Assembly (NCBI GenBank): GCA_964603455.1
Contig: CAZRVL010000008.1
Coordinates: 1 to 58,595, forward strand
DNA: 58,595 nt
Source of the DNA: Flemingiibacterium sp964603455
Lineage (GTDB): Bacteria; Bacillota; Clostridia; Oscillospirales; CAG-272
Reading direction: 5' to 3'
Positions 25,873-35,580 of this stretch are shown in pieces. The notes beneath the pieces are model-generated. The model ran no database searches and was not told the DNA's origin. It saw nothing but the letters and a program-made list of their open reading frames with translations. The position numbers and the translations under genes are program-made. Positions within the stretch are counted from its first letter, which is position 1, and the number at the start of each line of letters is the position of its first letter.

Positions 25873-27732
25873 ATGAGCGGTATTTTCGGATTTTTTTGCA
25901 AGGACAGATCAAAAGAAAATTCGCAAAGCATACTTTCTGCATTGAAAAAATACAATCTTACATACGGACGCGAGAAGTCTGACTGCATGATTTTTGAGAA
26001 TTGCGGCATTGGCTGCTGCATTGAACATCTTTCTGACGAATTTTCAGCATCAGAACCTATACTGCACGATGAACGGACATATGCTGTTATAGATGCGCTG
26101 ATATTCAACAGAAATGAGCTGTTGAATGAATTCTCATTCGAGGCTTCAATATCGGATGAAGCTCTGATTTTCGAACTTATTCGAGCTCACGGATATGATA
26201 TTCTGAAAAAAGTGAACGGTGATTTTGCCGGAGCGGTATATGACGGCGAGAAAAACACATGGACACTTTTCAGAGATCATATGGGTGTCCGTCCGCTATT
26301 CTTCTATTCGGACGGTGAGCTGTTCGCATTTTCAACAGATATTCGCGGACTCACATCAATACCGAATGCCGACACGGCGATTGACAAGAAGCAGTTTTAT
26401 CTGTATATGATGGGCTGCAATGCACTCAGTCCGGTTGCGACCGAATTTGAGCATATACGCTGTGTTCCGCCTGCATCGTATTTCGAGATAAGCATTGCAA
26501 CCGACCGATTCGAGCAAAATGTAATGAAATATTGGAGGCTCGGTCAAAAAAAGCTCAGATTTAAAACCGAAAAGGAATATCAGAACGAGCTGCGTCGGAT
26601 CGTTGAGGACGCGGTAAAGAAACGGCTCGATGCAGTCTGCGGAGCGGTCGGAGGTGAGTTTTCGGGTGGGCTTGATTCGAGTGTCATAGATATTCTTATA
26701 AGCCGAAGCGGCAGAGAAGCAAAATTCTTTTCATGGTCACTCGACCCGAAAATACATCCGATACAGCCGAATGACGAACGCCTGATCATTGAAGAGATAT
26801 GTGAGAGAGAGCATATTTCCTGCACATATCTGAATGATGATATTAAAGGCTACAGTCAAACGGTCGATAAATGCGAACCGCCGTATATCAACACGAAAAA
26901 TATCGGAAAAGCAGCAGAATATTTCGCTTCGATCGGCATTCGGGCTGTATTTTCGGGACATGGCGGAGACGAAGGAGTAAGCCACCGCGCAAATCAGCTC
27001 GAAATGTGGCACTATCATGAATATCTTCATTATTTTAAGGAGAAATGGCAGGAGACCGACGGAAAGGATCTCCGCATTTTGCGAACGCTTAAGCACATAT
27101 ATTCATCTGTAACAAAGGAATATGTAAAGCTTTTACAGCCGTGGGAAGGAATATCTCCGTCTGCAATAATGCTCGACCACGATTTTTATGAAAAAATGAA
27201 GAAGGACGTTCATCCCGAGCCGCTGTGGTTTCCGATAGACCCAAAGGCATATATCGAACAGGGTGGATCACGAAATCGTCTTGACAATATTGCAGTTCAG
27301 GGCGCTGAACATGGTGTCAGGTATCTCGTTCCGTTTCTCGATCACAGAGTTATCGATTATGCGCTATCTATACCGAGATGGCTTTACAGGAATAAAAATG
27401 TGAACCGATTTATTTTCCGTGAAGCATTTCGCGACATAATGCCCGATTCTCTGTACAGGCTAAACACCAAGGAAACACCGAGCATGAAAAACTATGTTCC
27501 GAAAAAAAACGCGGACAATTCGTTTGAAAGCAGCCGCGATGCTATAATTTCACGACTCGATGTCACGACATGGGAAGGACTTTTGAACCTCGATATGGTA
27601 AAAAAATGCCTTATTGTGCCGAAAAATGTCGATGAAAAGATATATTACAGCCTGGCATTCGAGCTTGATCGGTTGTATTTCTGCTTGATGCTGCAAAATT
27701 TGCAAAACAACAAATACACACAAAATGAATAA
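25873..27732 (+). CDS. lasso cyclase, asparagine synthetase-like (C protein)
   Basis: This 619-residue protein is a homologue of class B asparagine synthetase. The ATP-pyrophosphatase motif SGGLDSS is at residues 264-270. The protein starts MSGIFGF: Ser replaces the Cys2 that glutaminases need after Met removal, so the N-terminal domain should not hydrolyse glutamine. That loss is what lasso cyclases show, since they adenylate an Asp/Glu side chain and close the ring with the core's free N-terminus. Presence beside B1, B2, kinase, exporter and a fitting precursor makes the role strong. It overlaps the B2 gene by eight bases. Confidence 0.93.
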   Translation: MSGIFGFFCKDRSKENSQSILSALKKYNLTYGREKSDCMIFENCGIGCCIEHLSDEFSASEPILHDERTYAVIDALIFNRNELLNEFSFEASISDEALIFELIRAHGYDILKKVNGDFAGAVYDGEKNTWTLFRDHMGVRPLFFYSDGELFAFSTDIRGLTSIPNADTAIDKKQFYLYMMGCNALSPVATEFEHIRCVPPASYFEISIATDRFEQNVMKYWRLGQKKLRFKTEKEYQNELRRIVEDAVKKRLDAVCGAVGGEFSGGLDSSVIDILISRSGREAKFFSWSLDPKIHPIQPNDERLIIEEICEREHISCTYLNDDIKGYSQTVDKCEPPYINTKNIGKAAEYFASIGIRAVFSGHGGDEGVSHRANQLEMWHYHEYLHYFKEKWQETDGKDLRILRTLKHIYSSVTKEYVKLLQPWEGISPSAIMLDHDFYEKMKKDVHPEPLWFPIDPKAYIEQGGSRNRLDNIAVQGAEHGVRYLVPFLDHRVIDYALSIPRWLYRNKNVNRFIFREAFRDIMPDSLYRLNTKETPSMKNYVPKKNADNSFESSRDAIISRLDVTTWEGLLNLDMVKKCLIVPKNVDEKIYYSLAFELDRLYFCLMLQNLQNNKYTQNE

Positions 27733-28153
27733 GTTTTTGAAATTTCACTGTCTTCCGTTCCACATGAAATTGATGTTCCCGGAAGCACTGGTTTTGTCTG
27801 CATATTATCGGTTTATGATACTCAAAATGCCCTTTCAAAGGATCGCCGAAAATATCGGCATTTCGGGGCATGAGACCGCGCACACTCATTCGGCTGATAA
27901 AATACCCGAAGAGGTCGGAAAAGCGGTCGATATTGTATGCAGACACACACCGTGGGAAAGCAAGTGTCTCGTCCGTGCTTTGACAGCACGCAAAATGCTG
28001 ACACATAGGGGGTATTCCTGCACATTATATTTAGGAGTCAAAATGGGGGATGACAAAAAAATGGCAGCACACGCATGGCTTCGATGCGGTGATCTGTATG
28101 TTATAGGGGGAAATGGCTTTGGATATGCCGTAACCGGTATATTCGGAAAGTAA
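27725..28153 (+). CDS. lasso peptide leader protease (B2, transglutaminase-like)
   Basis: This 142-residue protein matches the C-terminal protease half of McjB. The catalytic residues are Cys81 (ESKCLVRAL), His116 (AAHAWLR) and Asp123 (CGDLYVIGG). It follows a helical N-terminal region and the conserved PWESKCL segment. It removes the leader at the T-2 position, guided by the B1 protein. Together with B1 it forms the split-B arrangement typical of Gram-positive lasso clusters. It is the last lasso gene; the exopolysaccharide genes begin 17 bases later. Confidence 0.93.
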   Translation: MNKFLKFHCLPFHMKLMFPEALVLSAYYRFMILKMPFQRIAENIGISGHETAHTHSADKIPEEVGKAVDIVCRHTPWESKCLVRALTARKMLTHRGYSCTLYLGVKMGDDKKMAAHAWLRCGDLYVIGGNGFGYAVTGIFGK

Positions 28154-28170
28154 AATTTTAGAAGGATCTT

Positions 28171-28851
28171 ATGGAAAATAATATATTAGAAAAAGGCATT
28201 CGGAATGAGATCGCAACACCGATATGTACTGTGAGCTCGAAAAAAAGATGCTACATATTTATAAAGCGCACCTGCGACATTATCCTGTCAGCTGCTGCTA
28301 CTGTTGTACTATTTCCGCTGATGCTCATTATCGGACTGCTGATAAAGCTCGATTCGAAAGGTCCGATACTATTCATGCACGAACGGATAGGCAAAAACGG
28401 GAAACCTATACGGCTTTACAAATTTCGTTCGATGTATGTGAATGCCGAGGCGATGATAGCCGACTTCACGCCGGAGCAAAAAGCCGAATGGGAAGAAAAT
28501 TTCAAGCTGCACAATGATCCGCGTATAACGAGGATCGGACATTTTTTGAGAAAAAGCAGCCTTGATGAACTTCCTCAGCTTTTCAACATTTTAAAGGGGG
28601 AGCTTTCGGTCGTCGGACCCAGACCGATAGTATTAAAGGAGCTTGAAAAATACGGTGACAACAAGGAAAAATTTCTGAGCGTGACTCCGGGGCTGACCGG
28701 TTATTGGCAGGCATATGCCAGAAGCGATTGCAGCTATGAAAAGCGGATGGAGATGGAACTGTACTATATCGAGAATGCGGATCTGTTTTGGGATATTAAG
28801 ATAATTTTTGCAACCGTGGGGGCAGTGCTCAGGGGGCGCGGAGCGAAATAA
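28171..28851 (+). CDS. initiating phosphoglycosyltransferase (sugar transferase)
   Basis: This 226-residue protein transfers the first sugar phosphate to undecaprenyl phosphate at the membrane, starting the repeat unit. It has a membrane segment near residues 35-58 (RTCDIILSAAA onward), then the catalytic domain with ERIGKNGKPIRLYKFRSM, RKSSLDELPQL.NIL.GE and SVVGPRPI, all standard for the WbaP/PglC-like family, in the short form without the extra N-terminal helices. It lies between the lasso and glycosyltransferase genes. A role in modifying the lasso peptide is conceivable but there is no direct support. Confidence 0.93.
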   Translation: MENNILEKGIRNEIATPICTVSSKKRCYIFIKRTCDIILSAAATVVLFPLMLIIGLLIKLDSKGPILFMHERIGKNGKPIRLYKFRSMYVNAEAMIADFTPEQKAEWEENFKLHNDPRITRIGHFLRKSSLDELPQLFNILKGELSVVGPRPIVLKELEKYGDNKEKFLSVTPGLTGYWQAYARSDCSYEKRMEMELYYIENADLFWDIKIIFATVGAVLRGRGAK

Positions 28852-28871
28852 CTCGAATATCCGATTTTTAA

Positions 28872-28888
28872 GCTATGCCCGGCATAGC
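28872..28888 (+). repeat. small perfect hairpin upstream of glycosyltransferase gene
   Basis: GCTATGC (28872-28878) and GCATAGC (28882-28888) flank a 3-base loop in the 59-base gap after the sugar transferase gene. There is no T run, so a terminator is unlikely. Confidence 0.35.
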
Positions 28889-28910
28889 AACAAAGGGGAC
28901 AGAAATTTAA

Positions 28911-30197
28911 ATGATAAAGAATATTACATTTTATTCCAATTATTACTATCCTGAGATCGCATCCTTGGCACAGCTCACCACAGATCTTTGCAGCGGCTTG
29001 GCAGATGAATATGAGATAACCGTCATATGCGCAGTTCCCTGCTACAGCGGAGCTGTCGAAAAGAAGTATCTCGAAAAGAAATATTACTTTGAAGTCCATG
29101 ACAATGTGAATATCATCCGCGTGAAAGTTCCGCCGTACAACAAGAGGAACAAGCTCAGCCGAATAAAAAACATCGTAGTCTATTTCTTTCGCTCGATATA
29201 TGCAACAGCAAAAGCTCCGAAAGCAGACTGCGTAATAACCGAATCACAGCCGCCGGTACTCGGAGGACTTCTCGGAGTTATCGGAAAATACATAAATCGT
29301 ATGCGCGGAAAAAACGCAAAAATGATGTATGTAATACAGGATTACAATCCGGAACAGACTATGATAGTCGGCTACAGCAAGAACCGTATGGTATTATCGC
29401 TGATGATGCTGCTCGACAAATTCAGCTGCAAAAATGCCGACAAGGTAGTCGTTGTCGGCAAGGATATGCTCCCGACAATGACTAAGCGTTTCACGAACAA
29501 AAAAGGCATAGTAAGCAAAAAAATGCCGAAGATGGCACTTATCCACAACTGGATAGACGAATTGGCAATATATCCACTTGATGTATCTGATCGGAATATT
29601 ATAGATTTCAAGGAAAAACACGGACTTTCGGGAAAATTCATAATAATGTACTCGGGTAATATCGGGCTGTTTTACGATCTTGAAAATCTGATACGTGTCA
29701 TAGACAAATTTAAAAACCGAGAGGATGTCGTTTTCACCTTTGTCGGTGACGGTGCGAAAAAGGAATATCTTAAGATATACACCACCGCATTCCGCAGAAA
29801 AAATGTAATTTTTATTCCGTATCAGTCAAAGGAGGAGCTGATATACAGTTTAAATGCGGCAGATGTACATTGGATAGTGAATGCTCAGGGCGTAAAGGGA
29901 GTCAGCTGTCCGTCAAAATTATACGGCATTTTAGCCGCCGCAAAGCCTGCACTCGCTGTACTTGAGGAAGGAACAGAAGCGCGTGACATAATCGAATCGG
30001 TCGGATGCGGATATGCAGCCTCACCGAAGGATTACGAAAAGATCGCGGAGTTGATCGGAAGATTTATCGACACTCCAAAGGAAGAACTGTCCGAGATGGG
30101 AAAAAGAGGACACGAATATCTGCTCGATCATCTGACAAAGGAACACGCCATAGAACTCTACAAAAAGGAGATAATGGCAATGGAGGATAGTCAATGA
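28911..30197 (+). CDS. WbuB-like family 4 glycosyltransferase
   Basis: This 428-residue GT-B protein opens with NITFYSNYYYPEIASLAQLTTDL, an N-terminal domain typical of WbuB-like enzymes that add aminosugars such as FucNAc or GlcNAc derivatives to lipid-linked intermediates. The C-terminal domain has IMYSGNIGLFYDLENLI, FVGDGAKKEYL and a CPSKLYGILAAAKPAL segment that binds the nucleotide sugar. It acts in the cytoplasm on the undecaprenyl carrier. AAGGGGAC precedes the ATG, and it overlaps the next gene by four bases. Its exact sugar cannot be read from sequence. Confidence 0.85.
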   Translation: MIKNITFYSNYYYPEIASLAQLTTDLCSGLADEYEITVICAVPCYSGAVEKKYLEKKYYFEVHDNVNIIRVKVPPYNKRNKLSRIKNIVVYFFRSIYATAKAPKADCVITESQPPVLGGLLGVIGKYINRMRGKNAKMMYVIQDYNPEQTMIVGYSKNRMVLSLMMLLDKFSCKNADKVVVVGKDMLPTMTKRFTNKKGIVSKKMPKMALIHNWIDELAIYPLDVSDRNIIDFKEKHGLSGKFIIMYSGNIGLFYDLENLIRVIDKFKNREDVVFTFVGDGAKKEYLKIYTTAFRRKNVIFIPYQSKEELIYSLNAADVHWIVNAQGVKGVSCPSKLYGILAAAKPALAVLEEGTEARDIIESVGCGYAASPKDYEKIAELIGRFIDTPKEELSEMGKRGHEYLLDHLTKEHAIELYKKEIMAMEDSQ

Positions 30198-31276
30198 TCG
30201 GGATAATCGGCTTCAACGATCTGCACATAATGCAGTATCTGAAAAAATACACAAATTTCTTTGACGAACACGGCATTGAATACGAAGTCGTTTATTGGAA
30301 TCGTTCACTAATCGAAGATCGCCCCGATTTTAACGGTGCTTTCATTAGATATGATCGTTTTCTGAACACCTATCAGCCTTTTCACAAAAAGATCGTCGGT
30401 TTTCTAAGATATACGGCATTCATGCGAAAAACAATTGCAAAAAGGAAATATGACAAACTGATAATCCTTACAACTCAGACGGCGATACCGCTGTTCAGTC
30501 TGCTCATCAGCAAATATCGTGGAAGATTCATATACGATTACCGCGACATAACTGCCGAAAAGAAATATTCCTTTTACCGCCGCATGGTACAAAGCCTCAT
30601 ATCTGCTTCAAATTACACTATGATCTCATCTAAGGGATTTCTTCCGGAGATCGGTGTTTCGGACAAACCGAATATTTTGATGTCGCACAATACGCAGAGA
30701 AAATGCCAAAAAAGCGAATACAGCGTCAAACAAAAATCGAGCTCGACCATACATATAGTATATTGGGGAATGGTACGCCAGCTCGACTTTAACAAAACGA
30801 TATGTGATGCGTTCGGAAATGACACAAGATTTGAGTTGACCTTTCACGGTGACGGATATTTTGAAGAATTAAAAGGATATTGTCTTGAAAAAGGATATTC
30901 GAACATTGATTTTACCGGAAGATATATGCAAAAAGACATCCCATCGTTCATTGAAAAAACGGATATTTTGAACTGCATTTACGAAAACGATGCAGGAACT
31001 CAGCCAACTGTCGCGGTAAAAGCATATGATGCGATACATTACCGTCTTCCTGTGCTTATAAGCAAAGCTTCATACCTCGAAAAATTCATGACAGGCATAA
31101 GCGGCTGCTGTGCAGTTGATACGGATGAGCTTTCATCTGCCGCCGACAGCGTATATGAATGGTATCGGGAGCTTGATACAGAGTCGGCAGAAAGAGATTT
31201 TGAACATATTGAAAAGAAAATATTTAACGATGACGCGACATTTGAAGAAAAACTGCTGTCGTTTTCACGTGGATAA
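30194..31276 (+). CDS. GT-B-fold glycosyltransferase
   Basis: This 360-residue protein begins IGIIGFNDLHIMQYLKKYTN and has the general two-domain GT-B pattern: an N-terminal part with a DYRDITAEKK segment and a C-terminal part with FHGDGYFEELKGY and DAIHYRLPVLISKASYLE, where family 4-like enzymes hold the donor. The family assignment is less secure than for its neighbours. It is translationally coupled to the gene before it. It should add one sugar of the repeat unit. Confidence 0.72.
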   Translation: MIGIIGFNDLHIMQYLKKYTNFFDEHGIEYEVVYWNRSLIEDRPDFNGAFIRYDRFLNTYQPFHKKIVGFLRYTAFMRKTIAKRKYDKLIILTTQTAIPLFSLLISKYRGRFIYDYRDITAEKKYSFYRRMVQSLISASNYTMISSKGFLPEIGVSDKPNILMSHNTQRKCQKSEYSVKQKSSSTIHIVYWGMVRQLDFNKTICDAFGNDTRFELTFHGDGYFEELKGYCLEKGYSNIDFTGRYMQKDIPSFIEKTDILNCIYENDAGTQPTVAVKAYDAIHYRLPVLISKASYLEKFMTGISGCCAVDTDELSSAADSVYEWYRELDTESAERDFEHIEKKIFNDDATFEEKLLSFSRG

Positions 31277-31288
31277 GCGAGGTTCAAA

Positions 31289-32080
31289 ATGACTCCATAT
31301 TTCAGCATTATAACCGTCTCTTTCAATGCCGAAAATACGATACGAAAAACCATAGATTCGGTATTAAAACAGGATTTTTCGGACTATGAGCTTATCATAC
31401 AGGACGGTATGTCAAAGGACAGAACGATCTCACTTATTCCAAATGATGATCGTATAAAAATTTACTGCGAAAAAGACAGCGGAATATACGATGCGATGAA
31501 CAAGGCATTAAAAAAGGCAACCGGAAGATACTTGATATTTTTAAACTGCGGAGATCTGCTATATTCTTCATCAGTCCTGAGTGAAATTTCCAAAATGACA
31601 AAGGATATTGACGCTCCGTCATTCATATACGGAAATTATTTTTGCAAGGATATGATATTTGAACAACCTAAAGATCTCAGCGAGGCTTATTTATATCGGC
31701 GAGTGATCTGTCATCAGTCGATGATAATTGCAAGAGAGCTGTTTGAACTGCTCGGAGAGTACGACTGCTCGTACAGATATATGGCGGATCACGATTTTTT
31801 AATGCGCTGCTTCAGAAGCAATATTTCTTTTGTACACATACCTTTGGTTATATGCAGCTATCTCGGTGACGGTGTTTCGGAGAGCAAGGACGGGATGAAG
31901 GCGATGATTGGTGAAAGAAGGAGAATACTTCTAAAAAATTATTCTCTTCCCAAGCGGATAAAATATGAGCTTTTTTCCGTAATTACTCTGAGAAGATTTC
32001 GAATGTGGCTTTTTTCGGGGCACGCGCCGAAGAAATTTACCGCATTCTATCGTAAATTCGCCAATTTATTCAACAGATGA
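31289..32080 (+). CDS. family 2 glycosyltransferase
   Basis: This 263-residue GT-A enzyme begins TPYFSIITVSFNAENTI, followed by DGMSKDRTI, GIYDAMNKALKKATG and a metal-binding region LNCGDLL where the usual DxD is changed to CGD. A catalytic-base region HQSM and ADHDFLMR follow. It adds a sugar to the growing repeat unit in the cytoplasm. Its organisation matches the next gene, and the two are probably an old duplication. The donor sugar is unknown. Confidence 0.88.
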   Translation: MTPYFSIITVSFNAENTIRKTIDSVLKQDFSDYELIIQDGMSKDRTISLIPNDDRIKIYCEKDSGIYDAMNKALKKATGRYLIFLNCGDLLYSSSVLSEISKMTKDIDAPSFIYGNYFCKDMIFEQPKDLSEAYLYRRVICHQSMIIARELFELLGEYDCSYRYMADHDFLMRCFRSNISFVHIPLVICSYLGDGVSESKDGMKAMIGERRRILLKNYSLPKRIKYELFSVITLRRFRMWLFSGHAPKKFTAFYRKFANLFNR

Positions 32081-32114
32081 CAAATTGTGCAAGGCTTGTT
32101 AAGGGGGAAAATTC

Positions 32115-32915
32115 ATGAATAAGCATCCGAGGGTCAGTATCGTTACACCATGCTACAACAGCGAAAAATATCTTGAGGACTGCATTCTCTCGATCATGCG
32201 ACAGAGCTATGACAATGTTGAGCATATCATAGTCGATGGCGGCAGCAGCGACAGGACACTTGAGATAATTGAAAAATATTATGGAAAATATGATATGCGT
32301 TATATAAGCGAGAGAGATAACGGTATGTATGACGCGATAACAAAGGGGTTCGCTATTAGCTCCGGAGATATTTTCGCATGGCTAAATTCAGACGATATGT
32401 ACACTCCTTGGGCGACTCAGGTCGCGGCAGATGTAATGCAGTACACAGATATTCGATGGCTGATCGGCGTATTTCAAACATACACCGCCGAAGGAGTCGG
32501 ACATCGCATACCGCGAATAACACCGGTGTTTCCGCAAAGCTTAATAAAGCGCGGATATATGGATAATAGGATATGCAATTTTTTACAGCAGGAATCGATG
32601 TTTTGGAGTCGCGAGCTATGGGAGCGAAACTGCGATATTGTAAAAAGATACCGCCTTGCCGGAGATTACCATCTTTGGAAAGCATTTGCCGCGACCGAAA
32701 CACTCTACTCTGTTGACAGCGTATTATCGGGCATTCGAATACACGAGGGTCAGCTTTCGGGAGATCTCGACAAATATTATGCCGAGGTTGGAGAATTGTC
32801 CCTCTCCGGAAAGCTGCTTTGCAGGACTAAGCTGTTAAAAATGTGGTGTATTTTCCGTTCACTCACGACCTCAAAACTCAGATTCAAGTATCGAACACTC
32901 GAAAATTACAGATAG
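32115..32915 (+). CDS. family 2 glycosyltransferase
   Basis: This 266-residue GT-A enzyme starts PRVSIVTPCYNSEKYLEDC and has IIVDGGSSDRTLEII, DNGMYDAITKGF and the intact metal-binding WLNSDDMY. It contains a C-terminal half with QQESMFWSRELWE and AGDYHLWK typical of capsule glycosyltransferases. AAGGGGGA precedes the ATG. It ends two bases before the start of the polymerase gene, so the two are coupled. Confidence 0.9.
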   Translation: MNKHPRVSIVTPCYNSEKYLEDCILSIMRQSYDNVEHIIVDGGSSDRTLEIIEKYYGKYDMRYISERDNGMYDAITKGFAISSGDIFAWLNSDDMYTPWATQVAADVMQYTDIRWLIGVFQTYTAEGVGHRIPRITPVFPQSLIKRGYMDNRICNFLQQESMFWSRELWERNCDIVKRYRLAGDYHLWKAFAATETLYSVDSVLSGIRIHEGQLSGDLDKYYAEVGELSLSGKLLCRTKLLKMWCIFRSLTTSKLRFKYRTLENYR

Positions 32916-32917
32916 AT

Positions 32918-34153
32918 ATGCAAGCGATAAAAATCTCAAATACGGCGCGGAAATCAATAGTTTACATATCAATATTTTTCATGCTGTTTGCTTCGGATAT
33001 GGTAACTGCGCTTTTGATCGGAAATACCGTAAAATACGCATTCTGGGCTTGGGGAATTTTTCTGTTGCTCATAAACGGCGGAAAATTTTCATATACGAAC
33101 ATGAAACTACTGTGTGGGATATTACTGCTTCGTGCGCTCATCGTCATAGCACAGCTTTTCGGCAAAATTGAGCTATCGTCCGCAACGGTAAATTCAATAC
33201 TCGGTATAGCACTGTTCTTGAATACGATCATGCAGACCGCCGCGATGTGTACGCCCGAGGAATACGCGAATGCTTATATCAATATATTGACATTTATATC
33301 ATCGGTAAGTCTCATTTGCTTTGGAATATTGATGAGTCCGCTGCGAAACGACATATTGCGCTATGCGCATATAGATGGACTGTATATACACAATTACTTC
33401 CATCTGTGGGGCTGGAACAACAGCTGGAGGATCGAACTGTTCACACGAAATGCAGGACCGTGGTGGGAACCTGGAGCATTTCAATGCTTTATAACCATTG
33501 CTATGCTGATGATACTCAGCGGACGCTGCAAAAACACCCCAAGCTTAAGAACAAAATTCTTGATACTCGCGATCACATGGATAACTATACAATCGACAAC
33601 AGGGTATCTGATAATGGGCTTTGTCTATCTTATGATGTTCAAAAAGATAATGGAGATCATATTTCAAAAGTCGTATGATAAGGTCACTTCAAAACAGAAA
33701 ATGCTGCTCATACTTTGTGCCTTAATAGCCTTGACGATATTTCTTGTAACGTTAGGATACGCTAACATCAGCGAAAAGCTTTCGGAAGAAAACGGTTCGT
33801 CAACTATACGCTTTAACGATGTTTTTTCAAGTCTTAAAATATCTATGATACGTCCGTTGACAGGGCTCGGAGAGGATCTGTCCACATATTATTCGGAATA
33901 CAACATCGTCAACAATTCGGCGGCTCTGCTCGTTACAACAATGCAGTACGGATACATATATCTTATCTGCTTTTTGCTGTTGCTCTATCGTGGTATCAAA
34001 GAATTTTTCGCAAAGGAACAGCGTTTTCACGTTTTCGGAGCATTATTGGTAATGATGATCTTATGTATGACCGAGGGAATAGTAGAGCTGCCGATAATAT
34101 TCATATTTTTCCCGAATTATCGTATTGAAGAAAAATCAGGTAACTATGAGTAA
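32918..34153 (+). CDS. Wzy-type polysaccharide polymerase
   Basis: This 411-residue integral membrane protein has about ten hydrophobic helices and a large loop in the middle with WGWNNSWRIELFTRNAGPWWEPGAFQ, the sort of extracytoplasmic loop found in O-antigen ligase/polymerase (Wzy) proteins. It would polymerise repeat units on the outer face of the membrane. The start at 32918 (MQAIKISNTARK) is chosen because it lies two bases after the previous stop; the frame continues 25 codons upstream inside the glycosyltransferase gene. Wzy proteins are poorly conserved, so context is much of the evidence. Confidence 0.78.
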   Translation: MQAIKISNTARKSIVYISIFFMLFASDMVTALLIGNTVKYAFWAWGIFLLLINGGKFSYTNMKLLCGILLLRALIVIAQLFGKIELSSATVNSILGIALFLNTIMQTAAMCTPEEYANAYINILTFISSVSLICFGILMSPLRNDILRYAHIDGLYIHNYFHLWGWNNSWRIELFTRNAGPWWEPGAFQCFITIAMLMILSGRCKNTPSLRTKFLILAITWITIQSTTGYLIMGFVYLMMFKKIMEIIFQKSYDKVTSKQKMLLILCALIALTIFLVTLGYANISEKLSEENGSSTIRFNDVFSSLKISMIRPLTGLGEDLSTYYSEYNIVNNSAALLVTTMQYGYIYLICFLLLLYRGIKEFFAKEQRFHVFGALLVMMILCMTEGIVELPIIFIFFPNYRIEEKSGNYE

Positions 34154-35489
34154 ATTAAAATCGACAATAATCGAAAATAAAAACATATTCGCAAATATTC
34201 TGAGCGCATATGGGATCAAGGGCTTTTCGGTGCTTTTATCCCTGTTTTCAGTACCTGCTTATATGCGCTTTTTCGAGGATCAGACCGTGCTAGGTGTTTG
34301 GTACACCATACTGTCTCTGATCGAGCTGGTGTTCATGTTCGATTTCGGAATAGGTCACGGACTGCGAAATAAGTTAGTCGAAACTCTCGTTAAAAAAGAT
34401 GATGAGCTTGCAAGAGGCTATATATCATCGGCATATGCCGGTGTGAGTATTATAGTGGTGATTTTTGCACTGATCGCGTATTTTGCGGTATCATTTGTCG
34501 ATTGGAATGCTTTTTTGAATATTTCAGAGCACTCTGTCGATCTTATGACTCTACAAAAAACCATGCTGATAGTCTGTCTCGGAATAATCCTTCAGTTCGA
34601 ATTAAAGCTGATCAACAGCGTATTGTACGCACTTCAGAGATCTGCACTGAACAATTTACTGTGCTTTATTCCGAATGTCATCATCTATTTATATCTGATA
34701 TTCGGAAAGACATCTAACGATGCCGAGAGCTTATTATGCCTGTCGGTCGTTAATATCGCCGCCGTATCCCTGCCGCTGATCATAACAAATATCATTGTAT
34801 ACTTAAAGCCGCTTCGTGCTATGCGTCCTTCCTTTAAGTTCGTAAAGCGCGAATATATGAAGGATGTTATCGGTATAGGTGTTACACTTCTCTGGCTTCA
34901 GCTGATGTGGATGATAACGGCATATATGCACCAATTCCTGATAAGCCGCCTCGTTACGCCCGAAGCGGTCGTTGAATATCAGATATACTACAAAATATTT
35001 AATACAGCGGCATCCATCGCTATCCTTGCATTGATACCGATATGGTCGGCGGTGACGAAAGCTATGGCTGAGAAAAGATATGACTGGGTAAAAAAGACCT
35101 ACAGAAATCTTTTTATATTTTGGGCAGCAGTGATGTGTTGCTGCTTTATAGTTACGCCGTTCATGCAGCTCGGTGTTGACATATGGCTCGGAGAACAAGC
35201 AATAAAAGTCGAAACGGATAAAATGCTCTGTATGATATTCTACTGCGGAATATTTATACTGCACAACGTGAACACAAGCATTTCAAACGGAATGTCATGG
35301 TTCAAGCTCCAGACGGTCTGGATGACATTTGCGGCGGCTATCATGCTTCCGCTCGCATTATTATTGTGTAAATATACAGACAGCTGGACAGGCGTTGTAT
35401 TCGCAAGTGTCATATCGCTGCTTCCGTATGAGATAATTCAGCCTTGCTGCTTTAAAAAATACATAAAAAATCGATATTTTGACGATTAA
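34146..35489 (+). CDS. Wzx-type polysaccharide flippase
   Basis: This 447-residue membrane protein has 12-14 predicted helices and the MATE-like organisation of polysaccharide flippases. The start (MSKLKSTI, then a first helix with SAYGIKGFSVLLSLFSVPAYMRFF) and the segment MFDFGIGHGLRNKLVE are typical. It should move lipid-linked repeat units across the membrane. ATG at 34146 overlaps the polymerase gene by eight bases; an in-frame TTG at 34125 is a weaker option. With Wzy, Wzz and the initiating transferase it completes a Wzx/Wzy pathway. Confidence 0.88.
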   Translation: MSKLKSTIIENKNIFANILSAYGIKGFSVLLSLFSVPAYMRFFEDQTVLGVWYTILSLIELVFMFDFGIGHGLRNKLVETLVKKDDELARGYISSAYAGVSIIVVIFALIAYFAVSFVDWNAFLNISEHSVDLMTLQKTMLIVCLGIILQFELKLINSVLYALQRSALNNLLCFIPNVIIYLYLIFGKTSNDAESLLCLSVVNIAAVSLPLIITNIIVYLKPLRAMRPSFKFVKREYMKDVIGIGVTLLWLQLMWMITAYMHQFLISRLVTPEAVVEYQIYYKIFNTAASIAILALIPIWSAVTKAMAEKRYDWVKKTYRNLFIFWAAVMCCCFIVTPFMQLGVDIWLGEQAIKVETDKMLCMIFYCGIFILHNVNTSISNGMSWFKLQTVWMTFAAAIMLPLALLLCKYTDSWTGVVFASVISLLPYEIIQPCCFKKYIKNRYFDD

Positions 35490-35580
35490 AAACGCACTTT
35501 GAAACTTGTCATAAACAAATTTTAAATCAAGATATATTGCTTCGAACGATAAATTTTATTTTTATATTGGGGGGAACTAT

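Noticed and set aside
25873..27732. Ordinary asparagine synthetase B
   Set aside because: Ser replaces the catalytic Cys2 needed for glutamine hydrolysis, and the gene is wedged between B1 and B2 lasso genes with overlaps; a lasso cyclase fits much better.
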